A stretch of 64,000 nt of DNA, taken from an uncultured Clostridia bacterium (lineage in GTDB: Bacteria > Bacillota > Clostridia > Oscillospirales > Ruminococcaceae). The DNA lies in contig CANQTP010000006.1 of the NCBI GenBank assembly GCA_947626755.1, positions 28,270-92,269 on the forward strand, read 5' to 3'. Of the stretch, positions 48,240 to 55,282 are shown in pieces. The position numbers and the translations under genes were made by a program. A model generated the notes under the pieces. It did no database searches. It was given only the letters and a program-made list of their open reading frames with translations, and was not told the DNA's origin. Numbering within the stretch: position 1 is the first letter of the stretch; every line of letters starts with the position of its first letter.

Positions 48240-49502
48240 TTGCTTGGACTTTTGCTGACAGTTCTGATGGCTCTTTCACTTTCTGCCTGCATGGGCGGAA
48301 AACATTCCGCTCCCGACATAGAAACTACCGTTTCCGACAGCTATGCCGCAAACTATGTCAAAAGCAACCCTGTCGCAAACGAATTAGAGGACATTCCCGA
48401 GGAAGATCCCTTTACTTCATATACCTATAACTTTACGGTCGGAGAAGATAACTACATGATAACCGTTGAGCCCGATGAAACAAGAACAGGGCTTGTCCTT
48501 ACGCTTGAAGATAAGGATTTCGGCTTTACGACTTTCGATGTTGTTCCGCCGGAAGGCTATTCCGTGTATCTTCCCTATTCGCAGGAGGACGCGTCCACCG
48601 TCTGCACCGTTATTCACGAAACGGAAAGCAAAAGTTCCCTGCCTGATATACTTAAAATAGATTTTTACCTGTCGTCCTTTGAGGACGAGGATAAGCCGTA
48701 TACCGTTTGCAGACTGTACACCGTTGTACGGGGAGAACTTAAAGAGTTCAGCGTTTACGACCTGCGCGAAGCTGTTGACGAAGCGGAGGAAAACACGCTC
48801 AGCAGCAATAACGGCGTTCTGCCGATAGGATATATTCCCGAAAGCGATATTTTCTCTCCCGAACCGGGAAAATTCATGGCGGATCCGAAAGTTACCGTGC
48901 TTGAGGACGGCAGTCTTGAAGCTGATGTTGTGACCTATGAACTTGATATGACAAATTCGCGGATATACTGCCGCAGCGAGCCGCACGGCACGGATCAGCC
49001 GCTTTATTACGGATATGCCGTTTATGCGATCGCAAAAAATATCAGTCAGTATTTCAAGGATACCAGCCTGAATGTTTCCGACTATGAGAATTATGTTGAG
49101 ATCCCATCGGCGGACGGAACTTCAAGCCAGTATTTCTTTAAAGTTGATGATCCCAGATTTTCCACCGTGGCGGAACTCAGGGCATATGTGGGAAAATATT
49201 TTGCAAAAGATATAGTTGATGAACTGTTTCTCTCCGCTCCGCAGCAGTATCGGGATATTGAGGGCGAACTCTACACCATAGTGGGTGACGGCGGTTTCAA
49301 CGAATCGTTGGGACGTGTTTTCATCACCGAAATGGAAGAACCCGAAAGCGATCCGAACACTATAATTTATCATACCAAACAGGAGAAATTCAACGAAGAG
49401 CATGAAATGACAGGATATATTGACGGCGGGGATCTTGCCGTACAGATAACGGACGGCGATCCGGGATTCCTTATTACAAAATACCGCTATCCGAACAGCT
49501 GA
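48240..49502 (+). CDS. hypothetical lipoprotein
   Basis: 420 residues from TTG at 48240. The N-terminus LLTVLMALSLSAC is a lipoprotein signal with the lipobox ending in Cys. The mature protein has an acidic Asp/Glu/Ser-rich start and two or three repeated beta-rich segments; a YVEIPSADGTSSQYFFKVDD-DPRFSTVAELRAYVGKYF stretch near residues 280-315 (quoted in parts) is of the DL-endopeptidase-inhibitor/IseA-like kind, which is a tentative reading. The frame extends to 48222 as ATT-ACG-AAA-GGA, which would add the missing positive charge and gives better spacing to AAAGGGG (48207-48213). Hence the true start may be the rare codon ATT at 48222. Confidence 0.75.
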   Translation: MLGLLLTVLMALSLSACMGGKHSAPDIETTVSDSYAANYVKSNPVANELEDIPEEDPFTSYTYNFTVGEDNYMITVEPDETRTGLVLTLEDKDFGFTTFDVVPPEGYSVYLPYSQEDASTVCTVIHETESKSSLPDILKIDFYLSSFEDEDKPYTVCRLYTVVRGELKEFSVYDLREAVDEAEENTLSSNNGVLPIGYIPESDIFSPEPGKFMADPKVTVLEDGSLEADVVTYELDMTNSRIYCRSEPHGTDQPLYYGYAVYAIAKNISQYFKDTSLNVSDYENYVEIPSADGTSSQYFFKVDDPRFSTVAELRAYVGKYFAKDIVDELFLSAPQQYRDIEGELYTIVGDGGFNESLGRVFITEMEEPESDPNTIIYHTKQEKFNEEHEMTGYIDGGDLAVQITDGDPGFLITKYRYPNS

Positions 49503-49509
49503 TAAAAAT

Positions 49510-49532
49510 TGCGGCGCGATCTACGCGCCGCA
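49510..49532. terminator. hairpin between the convergent lipoprotein and DUF1284 genes
   Basis: TGCGGCGCG (49510-49518) / CGCGCCGCA (49524-49532). It overlaps the last codons of the DUF1284 gene; no long T-run. Confidence 0.6.
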
Positions 49533-49907
49533 TATATTTGCCCAGATACAGTCTCCGCAGACTTCCGATAACAGGTCTGCGGAGATTATTTTTTTGCGGA
49601 CAAGATGGGCAAATTCCGTCCATGACATTTCCGCGCCGTACGCCGCGCCGCAGAGTTCAAGAACTTTTTCATCATAGCGGGAAGCTTTCATTCCCGAACA
49701 TTCCCCGCCCGAAAGGTTGGGACATTCCCTGCATATCTCGTCTGCGCCCTTTGCAAGAATTATCCGCGGATCGTTTTCCGAAAGAAAATCCACGACCCGC
49801 GACATATTTTTAACAAAATCCCCGCTGTAGCCTTCGCCTTTGAAAAATGCCGTGCAAAGTCCCTGGTGTGGACGTATTCTCACGGGTTCAGGCAAATTTC
49901 CGCACAT
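49521..49907 (-). CDS. DUF1284 domain protein
   Basis: 128 residues from the ATG at 49907, chosen because AAGGAGG lies about ten bases upstream and the family starts near VRIRPHQGLCTAFFKGEGYS. The start overlaps the end of bioY by 20 bases, so the two are translationally coupled. Conserved Cys pairs (CRECPNLSGGEC and CGDCIWANIC) suggest an iron-sulfur cluster or metal site. The function of DUF1284 is unknown. The coupling to a biotin transporter suggests, without proof, a biotin- or cofactor-linked role. Confidence 0.85.
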   Translation of the reverse strand: MCGNLPEPVRIRPHQGLCTAFFKGEGYSGDFVKNMSRVVDFLSENDPRIILAKGADEICRECPNLSGGECSGMKASRYDEKVLELCGAAYGAEMSWTEFAHLVRKKIISADLLSEVCGDCIWANICGA

Positions 49908-50448
49908 AGACCGAAAGCCTCCTTGAAACGGTGACCGCAAGGGCGATTTTTATAATATCGGGAACAATAAAGGGCAGAACGCACATTGTCAGCGCGGACG
50001 CAAATCCCACAGGCTCGCCGTTTGCGGAAGAGACCATCACGAACCATAGTGTTCCAAGAAGATAGCATACCGCAAGTCCGAGGATCATGGCTATGACCTC
50101 TGTAACAAGCTTTTTCCCGAAAAATTTTGTAATTGCCCAATAGATAAGCCCTGAAAACACAAAGCCCATGAAGTATCCGCCTGTCAGTCCGAAAAGCACT
50201 CCCACGCCGCTTGTGAATCCCGCATAGACGGGAACGCCTATCGCGCCCACAAGGATATAAACGGCAATTGCGGCAGTTCCCCACCCGCCGCCGAGAGTTC
50301 CCAGCGCGCAGAAAACAGCAAAAGTCTGCATTGTAAACGGCACTGTAATATTCAATGCTATCTGCGAACAGACGGCGATCACCGCGGCAAAAAGACCGCA
50401 AAGCACTATATTGTATGTTTTTCTTCTCCTATTTGCAGCAAGTTCCAT
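49888..50448 (-). CDS. bioY: biotin transporter substrate-binding subunit BioY
   Basis: 186 residues with six predicted membrane helices. ALNITVPFTMQTFAVFCALG, LVGAIGVPVYAGFTSGVGVLFG and TGGYFMGFVFSG match BioY, the S component of ECF-type biotin uptake. No bioM/bioN are adjacent, so it would use the shared ECF module or act alone. Start ATG at 50448 with AAGGAGAAG upstream. Its promoter (50563-50591) overlaps a BirA-type operator (50585-50616). A TAATTCGTAATGCG repeat sits in the leader between promoter and start. Confidence 0.93.
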   Translation of the reverse strand: MELAANRRRKTYNIVLCGLFAAVIAVCSQIALNITVPFTMQTFAVFCALGTLGGGWGTAAIAVYILVGAIGVPVYAGFTSGVGVLFGLTGGYFMGFVFSGLIYWAITKFFGKKLVTEVIAMILGLAVCYLLGTLWFVMVSSANGEPVGFASALTMCVLPFIVPDIIKIALAVTVSRRLSVYVRKFA

Positions 50449-50477
50449 AATTTTTCTTCTCCTTACTAATATTGCAC

Positions 50478-50556
50478 AAATTCGTAATTCGTAATTCGTA
50501 ATGCGTAATTAAATGGTTCGGCTTAATAATTACGAATTACGCATTAAGCATTATGC
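50478..50556. repeat. TAATTCGTAATGCG repeat in the bioY leader
   Basis: AATTCGTAATTCGTAATGCG units at 50478-50510 and the inverted form AATTACGAATTACGCATTAAGC at 50527-50550 (in parts), able to pair into a hairpin in the bioY leader RNA. Confidence 0.8.
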
Positions 50557-50562
50557 ATTTAT

Positions 50563-50591
50563 ATTGTAGCACATTTAGTTTCAATTGTCAA
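50563..50591 (-). promoter_or_regulatory. bioY promoter
   Basis: Minus strand: consensus -35 TTGACA (50586-50591), 17-base spacer, -10 TACAAT (50563-50568). Confidence 0.85.
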
Positions 50592-50616
50592 CTATTATTT
50601 TACGTTTGGTTGACAA
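50585..50616. promoter_or_regulatory. BirA-type biotin operator
   Basis: TTGTCAAC (50585-50592), 16-base spacer, GTTGACAA (50609-50616). This is the split palindrome layout of the Firmicute BirA/BioR-like biotin repressor site (TTGTTAAC-N14-16-GTTAACAA class). It covers the -35 of bioY, so biotin-loaded BirA would block the promoter. Confidence 0.75.
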
Positions 50617-50647
50617 TTAAATTTTATCCATATTTTAGGATATGACA

Positions 50648-50683
50648 AATATTTCTGTGATAATGTGCCATAATATTTCTGTG
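50648..50683 (+). repeat. 12-bp direct repeat upstream of clpC
   Basis: AATATTTCTGTG at 50648-50659 and again at 50672-50683, 24 bases apart. It is placed where a stress regulator could bind; it does not match the CtsR heptad operator. Confidence 0.5.
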
Positions 50684-50728
50684 GGAATAGTTTTCCGCAT
50701 AAAATTTTTATGGGAAAGGCAAAAGTAT

Positions 50729-53074
50729 ATGTTTGATCCGAATACATTCACAAAGAAAGCAAATACCGTAATTACAAAAGCGTTTATCCATGCGGGAGAA
50801 CTGGGGCATACCTATATGGGCAGCGAACATCTTCTCCTTGCCCTTGTCAGCGAACAGGGGAGCGCGTCCGCGGGAATTTTCCGAGCCTGCGGGATAAAAG
50901 AGGACGCCGTCCTCTGCCGCATTGATATGCTTATCGGCAGGGGAGAACCTTGCAACGTGGACAGGGACTCCGTCACTCCTTCCGCAAAACGTATCCTTGA
51001 GAACGCTTTTATAATCGCGGCTTCAAACGGCAGCCGCCTTGCGGGAACGGAACATCTCCTGCTTTCCCTGCTTCGGGAAAAGGACTGCACCGCAATTAAA
51101 ATTATCGAGAACATGGGCGGAAATGTCAGCAGGATCTCGGGAGCGTGTACCGCTTCTTCCGTTCCCGCAGGAGGTTACGCTCCCAAAGTCCCCACACTTA
51201 TGAAATACGGCAAAGACCTTACCCAAGCTGCTCGCGAGGGAAAGTTCGACCCTGTTTTCTGCCGCGAAAAGGAGATAGAACGTGTAATTCAGATACTTTC
51301 CCGAAGGACTAAGAACAATCCCTGTCTTGTAGGCGAAGCGGGTGTGGGGAAAACTGCCGTTGCGGAAGGCATAGCGTTAATGATAGCCGAAGGACGCGTT
51401 CCCGAAGCTATCCGCGGGAAACAGCTTTTTTCCCTGAGTCTGACTTCCATGCTTGCGGGGGCGAAATACCGCGGCGATTTCGAGGAACGGATCAAACAGT
51501 GCATTGACGAGGTTATCGCCAACGGAAATATCATACTTTTTATAGACGAACTCCACACCATTGTAGGAGCGGGAGCGGCGGAAGGTGCAATTGATGCGGC
51601 AAATATCCTGAAACCCCAGCTTGCCCGCGGAGAACTCCGCGTTATCGGCGCGACCACCGCCGCGGAATACCGCAAATTCATCGAAAAGGACAACGCCCTT
51701 GAACGGCGTTTCCAACAGGTGTTCATAAAAGAACCCGATGAGGAGGAAACTTTCCGCATAATGACGGGGTTGAAACATTGCTATGAGGAATTTCACCGCG
51801 TGACAATTACAGATGAAGCGGTGAAAGCGGCAATTTCCTATTCCGTCCGCTATCAGCCCGACAGATTCCTGCCCGACAAGGCTATCGACCTTATTGATGA
51901 AGCTTCCTCACGGGCGAGAATGAAAGCTTCGGGATCGCCCCAGACTCTCAGCGAACTTGCGGAAAGTCTCCGCAGAATGCTTGAAAAGAATGCGCTTCCC
52001 CGCGATACAAGCAGGAAAAGCGATCTGAGCTGGTACAGCGACAGCGAAGCAAGACCAATTTCCATAAACGCCGAAAATATCGCGGAAGTGGTTTCCGAAG
52101 CAACGGGAATTCCCGTGACAAAACTTACCGCCGATGAAAGTCAGCGTTTGCTGCACCTTGAAGAACAGCTGAAAAAGACTGTTATCGGGCAGGACGCGGC
52201 AGTCCATGCCGTTGCGGACGCTGTCCGCAGGAGCCGCGCGGGATTAAAAGACCCCACCCGTCCCGTGGGCTGCTTTCTTTTCACGGGACCGTCGGGAGCG
52301 GGCAAGACCCAGCTTTCAAAAGCACTTGCGGAAGCGCTTTTCGGCACGGAAGATATGCTCATACGATTTGATATGTCGGAATATATGGAAAAGCACAGTG
52401 TAAGCAAGCTCATCGGCGCACCTCCGGGATATGTGGGCTGCGAGGAGGGCGGACAGCTTACCGAAAAAGTCCGCCGCCGTCCTTACAGCGTGATACTTTT
52501 TGACGAGATCGAAAAGGCGCACAGCGACATCAGCAACATTCTCCTGCAGATCATGGAGGACGGGATCCTCACCGACAGCGGCGGCAGGCGGGTAAGTTTC
52601 CGCAATGCCGTTATTATCCTGACTTCAAACATCGGCGCGGAACTTATCACAGAAAAGAACGCTCTCGGATTTTCGGCTGACGGCGGGCAGAATGACGTCC
52701 GTGAAGATGTTATCAAAAAGGTGCGCGAAAGTTTCCGTCCCGAACTTGTCGGCAGGCTGGACGAGATAATAGTTTTTGAACGTCTCGGAGCGGAGCAGTT
52801 AAAAACCATTGCACTGAACTTTCTTGACGGCATACGAAAACGGGCGGAAGCTATGGAAATTTCCGTAGAATTCAGCGATGGAGCCGTTTCGGAAATTGCA
52901 GCGGAAAGTCTTGACCGCACAGGCGCGCGGAAGCTGCGCCGCAACATTACTTCCAAAGTGGAAAGTATGCTTTCCCGAAGTATTCTTGACGGCACTGTAA
53001 AAAAGGGAGACAAAGCCGTAGTCCTTGCGGAGAACGGGGAATTTTATGTAAAAGTTTCACAATTGCAGCAATAG
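50729..53074 (+). CDS. clpC: ATP-dependent Clp protease ATPase subunit ClpC
   Basis: 781 residues from the ATG at 50729, where the N-domain begins FDPNTFTKKANTVITKA. Two Clp-N repeats (TYMGSEHLLLALVSEQ, RLAGTEHLLLSLLREKD), AAA1 with Walker A GEAGVGKTAVAEG and Walker B IILFIDELHTIVGAG, a short middle domain, AAA2 with GPSGAGKTQLSKALAEALFG and the C-terminal D2 small domain. It unfolds proteins for ClpP in stress response. The usual ctsR-mcsA-mcsB partners are absent here and no UVR motif is evident in the middle, so a ClpC/ClpA-type variant is possible. Confidence 0.92.
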   Translation: MFDPNTFTKKANTVITKAFIHAGELGHTYMGSEHLLLALVSEQGSASAGIFRACGIKEDAVLCRIDMLIGRGEPCNVDRDSVTPSAKRILENAFIIAASNGSRLAGTEHLLLSLLREKDCTAIKIIENMGGNVSRISGACTASSVPAGGYAPKVPTLMKYGKDLTQAAREGKFDPVFCREKEIERVIQILSRRTKNNPCLVGEAGVGKTAVAEGIALMIAEGRVPEAIRGKQLFSLSLTSMLAGAKYRGDFEERIKQCIDEVIANGNIILFIDELHTIVGAGAAEGAIDAANILKPQLARGELRVIGATTAAEYRKFIEKDNALERRFQQVFIKEPDEEETFRIMTGLKHCYEEFHRVTITDEAVKAAISYSVRYQPDRFLPDKAIDLIDEASSRARMKASGSPQTLSELAESLRRMLEKNALPRDTSRKSDLSWYSDSEARPISINAENIAEVVSEATGIPVTKLTADESQRLLHLEEQLKKTVIGQDAAVHAVADAVRRSRAGLKDPTRPVGCFLFTGPSGAGKTQLSKALAEALFGTEDMLIRFDMSEYMEKHSVSKLIGAPPGYVGCEEGGQLTEKVRRRPYSVILFDEIEKAHSDISNILLQIMEDGILTDSGGRRVSFRNAVIILTSNIGAELITEKNALGFSADGGQNDVREDVIKKVRESFRPELVGRLDEIIVFERLGAEQLKTIALNFLDGIRKRAEAMEISVEFSDGAVSEIAAESLDRTGARKLRRNITSKVESMLSRSILDGTVKKGDKAVVLAENGEFYVKVSQLQQ

Positions 53075-53123
53075 CTCTGACAGGAAATTCACAAAAAATA
53101 AACAAAAAATTGCACTTAACCTG

Positions 53124-53152
53124 TTGACAAGTCAATACTAAAATGGTATATT
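53124..53152 (+). promoter_or_regulatory. rubrerythrin promoter
   Basis: -35 TTGACA (53124-53129), 17-base spacer, -10 TATATT (53147-53152). Confidence 0.8.
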
Positions 53153-53207
53153 TAATAAAGTAAACTTAACGGCAGGGATCTGTCGGATCATTCAGGAGGT
53201 AATCATT

Positions 53208-53762
53208 ATGAAGAAATTTGTCTGCTCCGTATGCGGCTATGTTTATGAGGGAGAAAGCCTTCCCGCAGATTTTAAATGTCCCCAGTGCAAAGCACCCGCT
53301 TCAAAGTTCAATGAAGCAGCTGCGGACAAGCTGAACTGGGCTTGTGAGCACGTTGTAGGTATAGGAAAAGAAGGCGCTGACGCCGAGATCCTTGAAGGAC
53401 TCAATCAGAATTTCACAGGCGAATGCACCGAAGTGGGAATGTATCTTGCAATGGCAAGAGTAGCGTTCCGCGAAGGTTATCCCGAAGTTGGTCTTTATTA
53501 TGAAAAGGCTGCTTACGAAGAAGCAGAACACGCTGCCAAGTTCGCTGAACTTCTCGGCGATGTTGTCACAGATTCCACAAAGAAAAATCTTGAAATGCGC
53601 GTAATGGCTGAAAACGGTGCCTGCGAGGGCAAGCTGAAGCTTGCTGCAAAAGCAAAGCAGATGGGCTTGGACGCTATCCACGATACAGTTCACGAAATGG
53701 CTAAGGACGAAGCTCGTCACGGCTGCGGTTTCGAGGGACTTCTCAAAAGATATTTCGGTTAA
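53208..53762 (+). CDS. rubrerythrin, rubredoxin-first (reverse) type
   Basis: 184 residues. An N-terminal rubredoxin domain with CSVCGY and [11 protein letters not shown] (four Cys binding iron) precedes a ferritin-like diiron domain with [25 protein letters not shown] and [13 protein letters not shown]. The domain order is that of reverse rubrerythrin of Clostridium, an NADH-linked peroxidase that protects anaerobes from H2O2 and oxygen. GGAGGTAATC precedes the ATG. Single-gene unit with its own promoter and terminator. Confidence 0.95.
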   Translation: MKKFVCSVCGYVYEGESLPADFKCPQCKAPASKFNEAAADKLNWACEHVVGIGKEGADAEILEGLNQNFTGECTEVGMYLAMARVAFREGYPEVGLYYEKAAYEEAEHAAKFAELLGDVVTDSTKKNLEMRVMAENGACEGKLKLAAKAKQMGLDAIHDTVHEMAKDEARHGCGFEGLLKRYFG

Positions 53763-53786
53763 TTTTTCATAATTCCTTTCTTTCAT

Positions 53787-53822
53787 TGCCCCGATGGTCT
53801 TTACGGATCGTCGGGGCAAAAC
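53787..53822 (+). terminator. rubrerythrin terminator
   Basis: TTGCCCCGA / TCGGGGCAA hairpin with a 16-base loop, followed by AAACC; only weakly T-rich. Confidence 0.6.
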
Positions 53823-53829
53823 CTTTAAA

Positions 53830-54028
53830 TCAGAGTTGAGAGTGGAGAGTGGAGAGTTAAGATAAAATTTTCAACTTTGTACTCTTGAATCAAAGAAAAC
53901 AGCAATATCTTAACTGTTCATTTTCGCAACGCATTAAGCGGAGAAAGGAGTATTGACGGTTTATGTCAATAACTCAACTCTTAACTCTCAACTCTCAACT
54001 CTCTTGAAGCTCTCAACTCTCAACTTTA
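53830..54028. repeat. heptad arrays flanking a diverged interior, copy H
   Basis: TTGAGAG/GTGGAGAG heptads (53834-53862) and AACTCTC heptads (53972-54026) face each other. The palindrome tip is missing. It occupies part of the 53763-54306 gap; the rest holds a promoter, two operator-like palindromes and a TAATTACGAATT repeat. Confidence 0.75.
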
Positions 54029-54087
54029 GGCTATAGTTATTAATATTTTTAACACAAAATGTATAAAAAGATATTTCCGCATTTTCC

Positions 54088-54116
54088 TTGACCTTTGAGG
54101 GAAGTTGTGGTAAAAT
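54088..54116 (+). promoter_or_regulatory. promoter of the hydrolase/condensation/carrier/ligase operon
   Basis: -35 TTGACC (54088-54093), 17-base spacer, -10 TAAAAT (54111-54116). It gives a leader of about 180 bases. Confidence 0.7.
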
Positions 54117-54129
54117 TATTACAGTGAAA

Positions 54130-54146
54130 TTCGACCGTCAGTCGAA
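54130..54146. promoter_or_regulatory. operator-like palindrome 1
   Basis: TTCGACCGTCAGTCGAA: half-sites TTCGAC and GTCGAA around a 5-base centre, starting 14 bases after the -10. The layout resembles TetR-family operators. Confidence 0.55.
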
Positions 54147-54225
54147 AGCAAACCCGCACAATTCTGCGAAATTTTAATTACGGATCAAGACCTTGCCACA
54201 TTGTGGTTTTATTTTTAAGGCAAAA

Positions 54226-54242
54226 TTCGACTATCGGTCGAA
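54226..54242. promoter_or_regulatory. operator-like palindrome 2
   Basis: TTCGACTATCGGTCGAA: same half-sites TTCGAC/GTCGAA, different centre, 96 bases from the first palindrome. Both are preceded by AAA and followed by AAA. Confidence 0.55.
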
Positions 54243-54254
54243 AATCCGCAAAAT

Positions 54255-54292
54255 ATTAATTACGAATTACGCATTACGAATTACAAATTAAT
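54255..54292. repeat. TAATTACGAATTACGC repeat before the operon
   Basis: AATTACGAATTACGCATTAC and related units end 14 bases before the first start codon of the operon, outside the GAGGTG ribosome site. Confidence 0.75.
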
Positions 54293-54306
54293 TATGAGGT
54301 GATCTT

Positions 54307-55266
54307 ATGAAACCTATTATTGCCGCCGCGGGAGCTGCGGCAGCAGCAGGAACGATCGGCGCATTTGCGGCGGCGTACACACTTTTTAACCGCGTTATTC
54401 CCAGACAGACCGAGCTGAGGGTGGACATCGGCGAAATGGCTGATCTCGATCAGTGGGAAGAATACAAAAAAATTATCCACCCCAACAAGGAATGGCTCGC
54501 CGCAAGACAGATGGAGCATATCACCATAAAGGCAAGGGACAAGATAACTCTCCACGGCGACTATATCCCTGCGGACGATCCCACAGATACTATTGTAATT
54601 GCTTTCCACGGATATACGGGCAGCGGAATGTCCGACTGTGCGTCTATTGCGGCGTTCTTCCTGAAAAAAGGCTTCGACTGCCTTGTGGTGGACAACCGCG
54701 CCCACGGCAAAAGCGAGGGCGACTATGTGGGATTCGGCATTCTTGACAGATACGACTGCCTTGCATGGGTAAGATATGTCTGCGAACGTTTCGGCAGCGG
54801 CAAAAAAATCGTTCTGTACGGCGTTTCCATGGGGGCTTCAACGGTGGTGATGGCTTCGGGATTTTTACAGCTTCCCGAAAATGTCAAGGCGATAATTTCC
54901 GACTGCGCGTTCACTTCCCCTTATGATGTGTTTGCGCACATTCTCAAAAGGGACTACCATCTGCCGCCTTTCCCCGTAATGAACATTAACAACGAACTTT
55001 GCAGACGGAAAGCGGGCTACGGCTTTGACGACTATTCCACACTTACCGCCGTAAAGACCACAAACCGTCCGATACTTTTCATTCACGGCGAAAATGATAA
55101 TTTCGTACCTACATGGATGAGCGAAAAGAATTACGAAAACTGCGCTTCCCCCAAGGAGCTGCTTATAGTTCCAAATGCGGGACACGCCGCAAGCTATTAT
55201 GAAAATGTTCCTCTTTACGAAAAAACAGTGTCGGATTTCCTCGGAAAATACCTGAATGAACAATGA
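54307..55266 (+). CDS. alpha/beta hydrolase with N-terminal membrane anchor
   Basis: 319 residues. An Ala/Gly-rich hydrophobic N-terminus (residues 4-26) can be a signal anchor. The alpha/beta-hydrolase fold follows: oxyanion region AFHGYTGSG, nucleophile elbow YGVSMGAS (Ser at about 180), acid HGENDNFVP (Asp about 266) and AGHAASY (His about 297). These are the family of serine aminopeptidase S33/BD-FAE-like hydrolases. It is first in a tight operon with condensation, carrier and ligase genes (16, 15 and 21 base gaps), so it may act as thioesterase, releasing or editing enzyme, or as a membrane-bound acyltransferase. That role is inference. Confidence 0.88.
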   Translation: MKPIIAAAGAAAAAGTIGAFAAAYTLFNRVIPRQTELRVDIGEMADLDQWEEYKKIIHPNKEWLAARQMEHITIKARDKITLHGDYIPADDPTDTIVIAFHGYTGSGMSDCASIAAFFLKKGFDCLVVDNRAHGKSEGDYVGFGILDRYDCLAWVRYVCERFGSGKKIVLYGVSMGASTVVMASGFLQLPENVKAIISDCAFTSPYDVFAHILKRDYHLPPFPVMNINNELCRRKAGYGFDDYSTLTAVKTTNRPILFIHGENDNFVPTWMSEKNYENCASPKELLIVPNAGHAASYYENVPLYEKTVSDFLGKYLNEQ

Positions 55267-55282
55267 AAAGGGGTTTCTTGAT

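Noticed and set aside
53830..54028. Small regulatory RNA between rubrerythrin and the hydrolase operon
   Set aside because: The inverted structure is explained by facing heptad arrays; no promoter-terminator pair encloses it.
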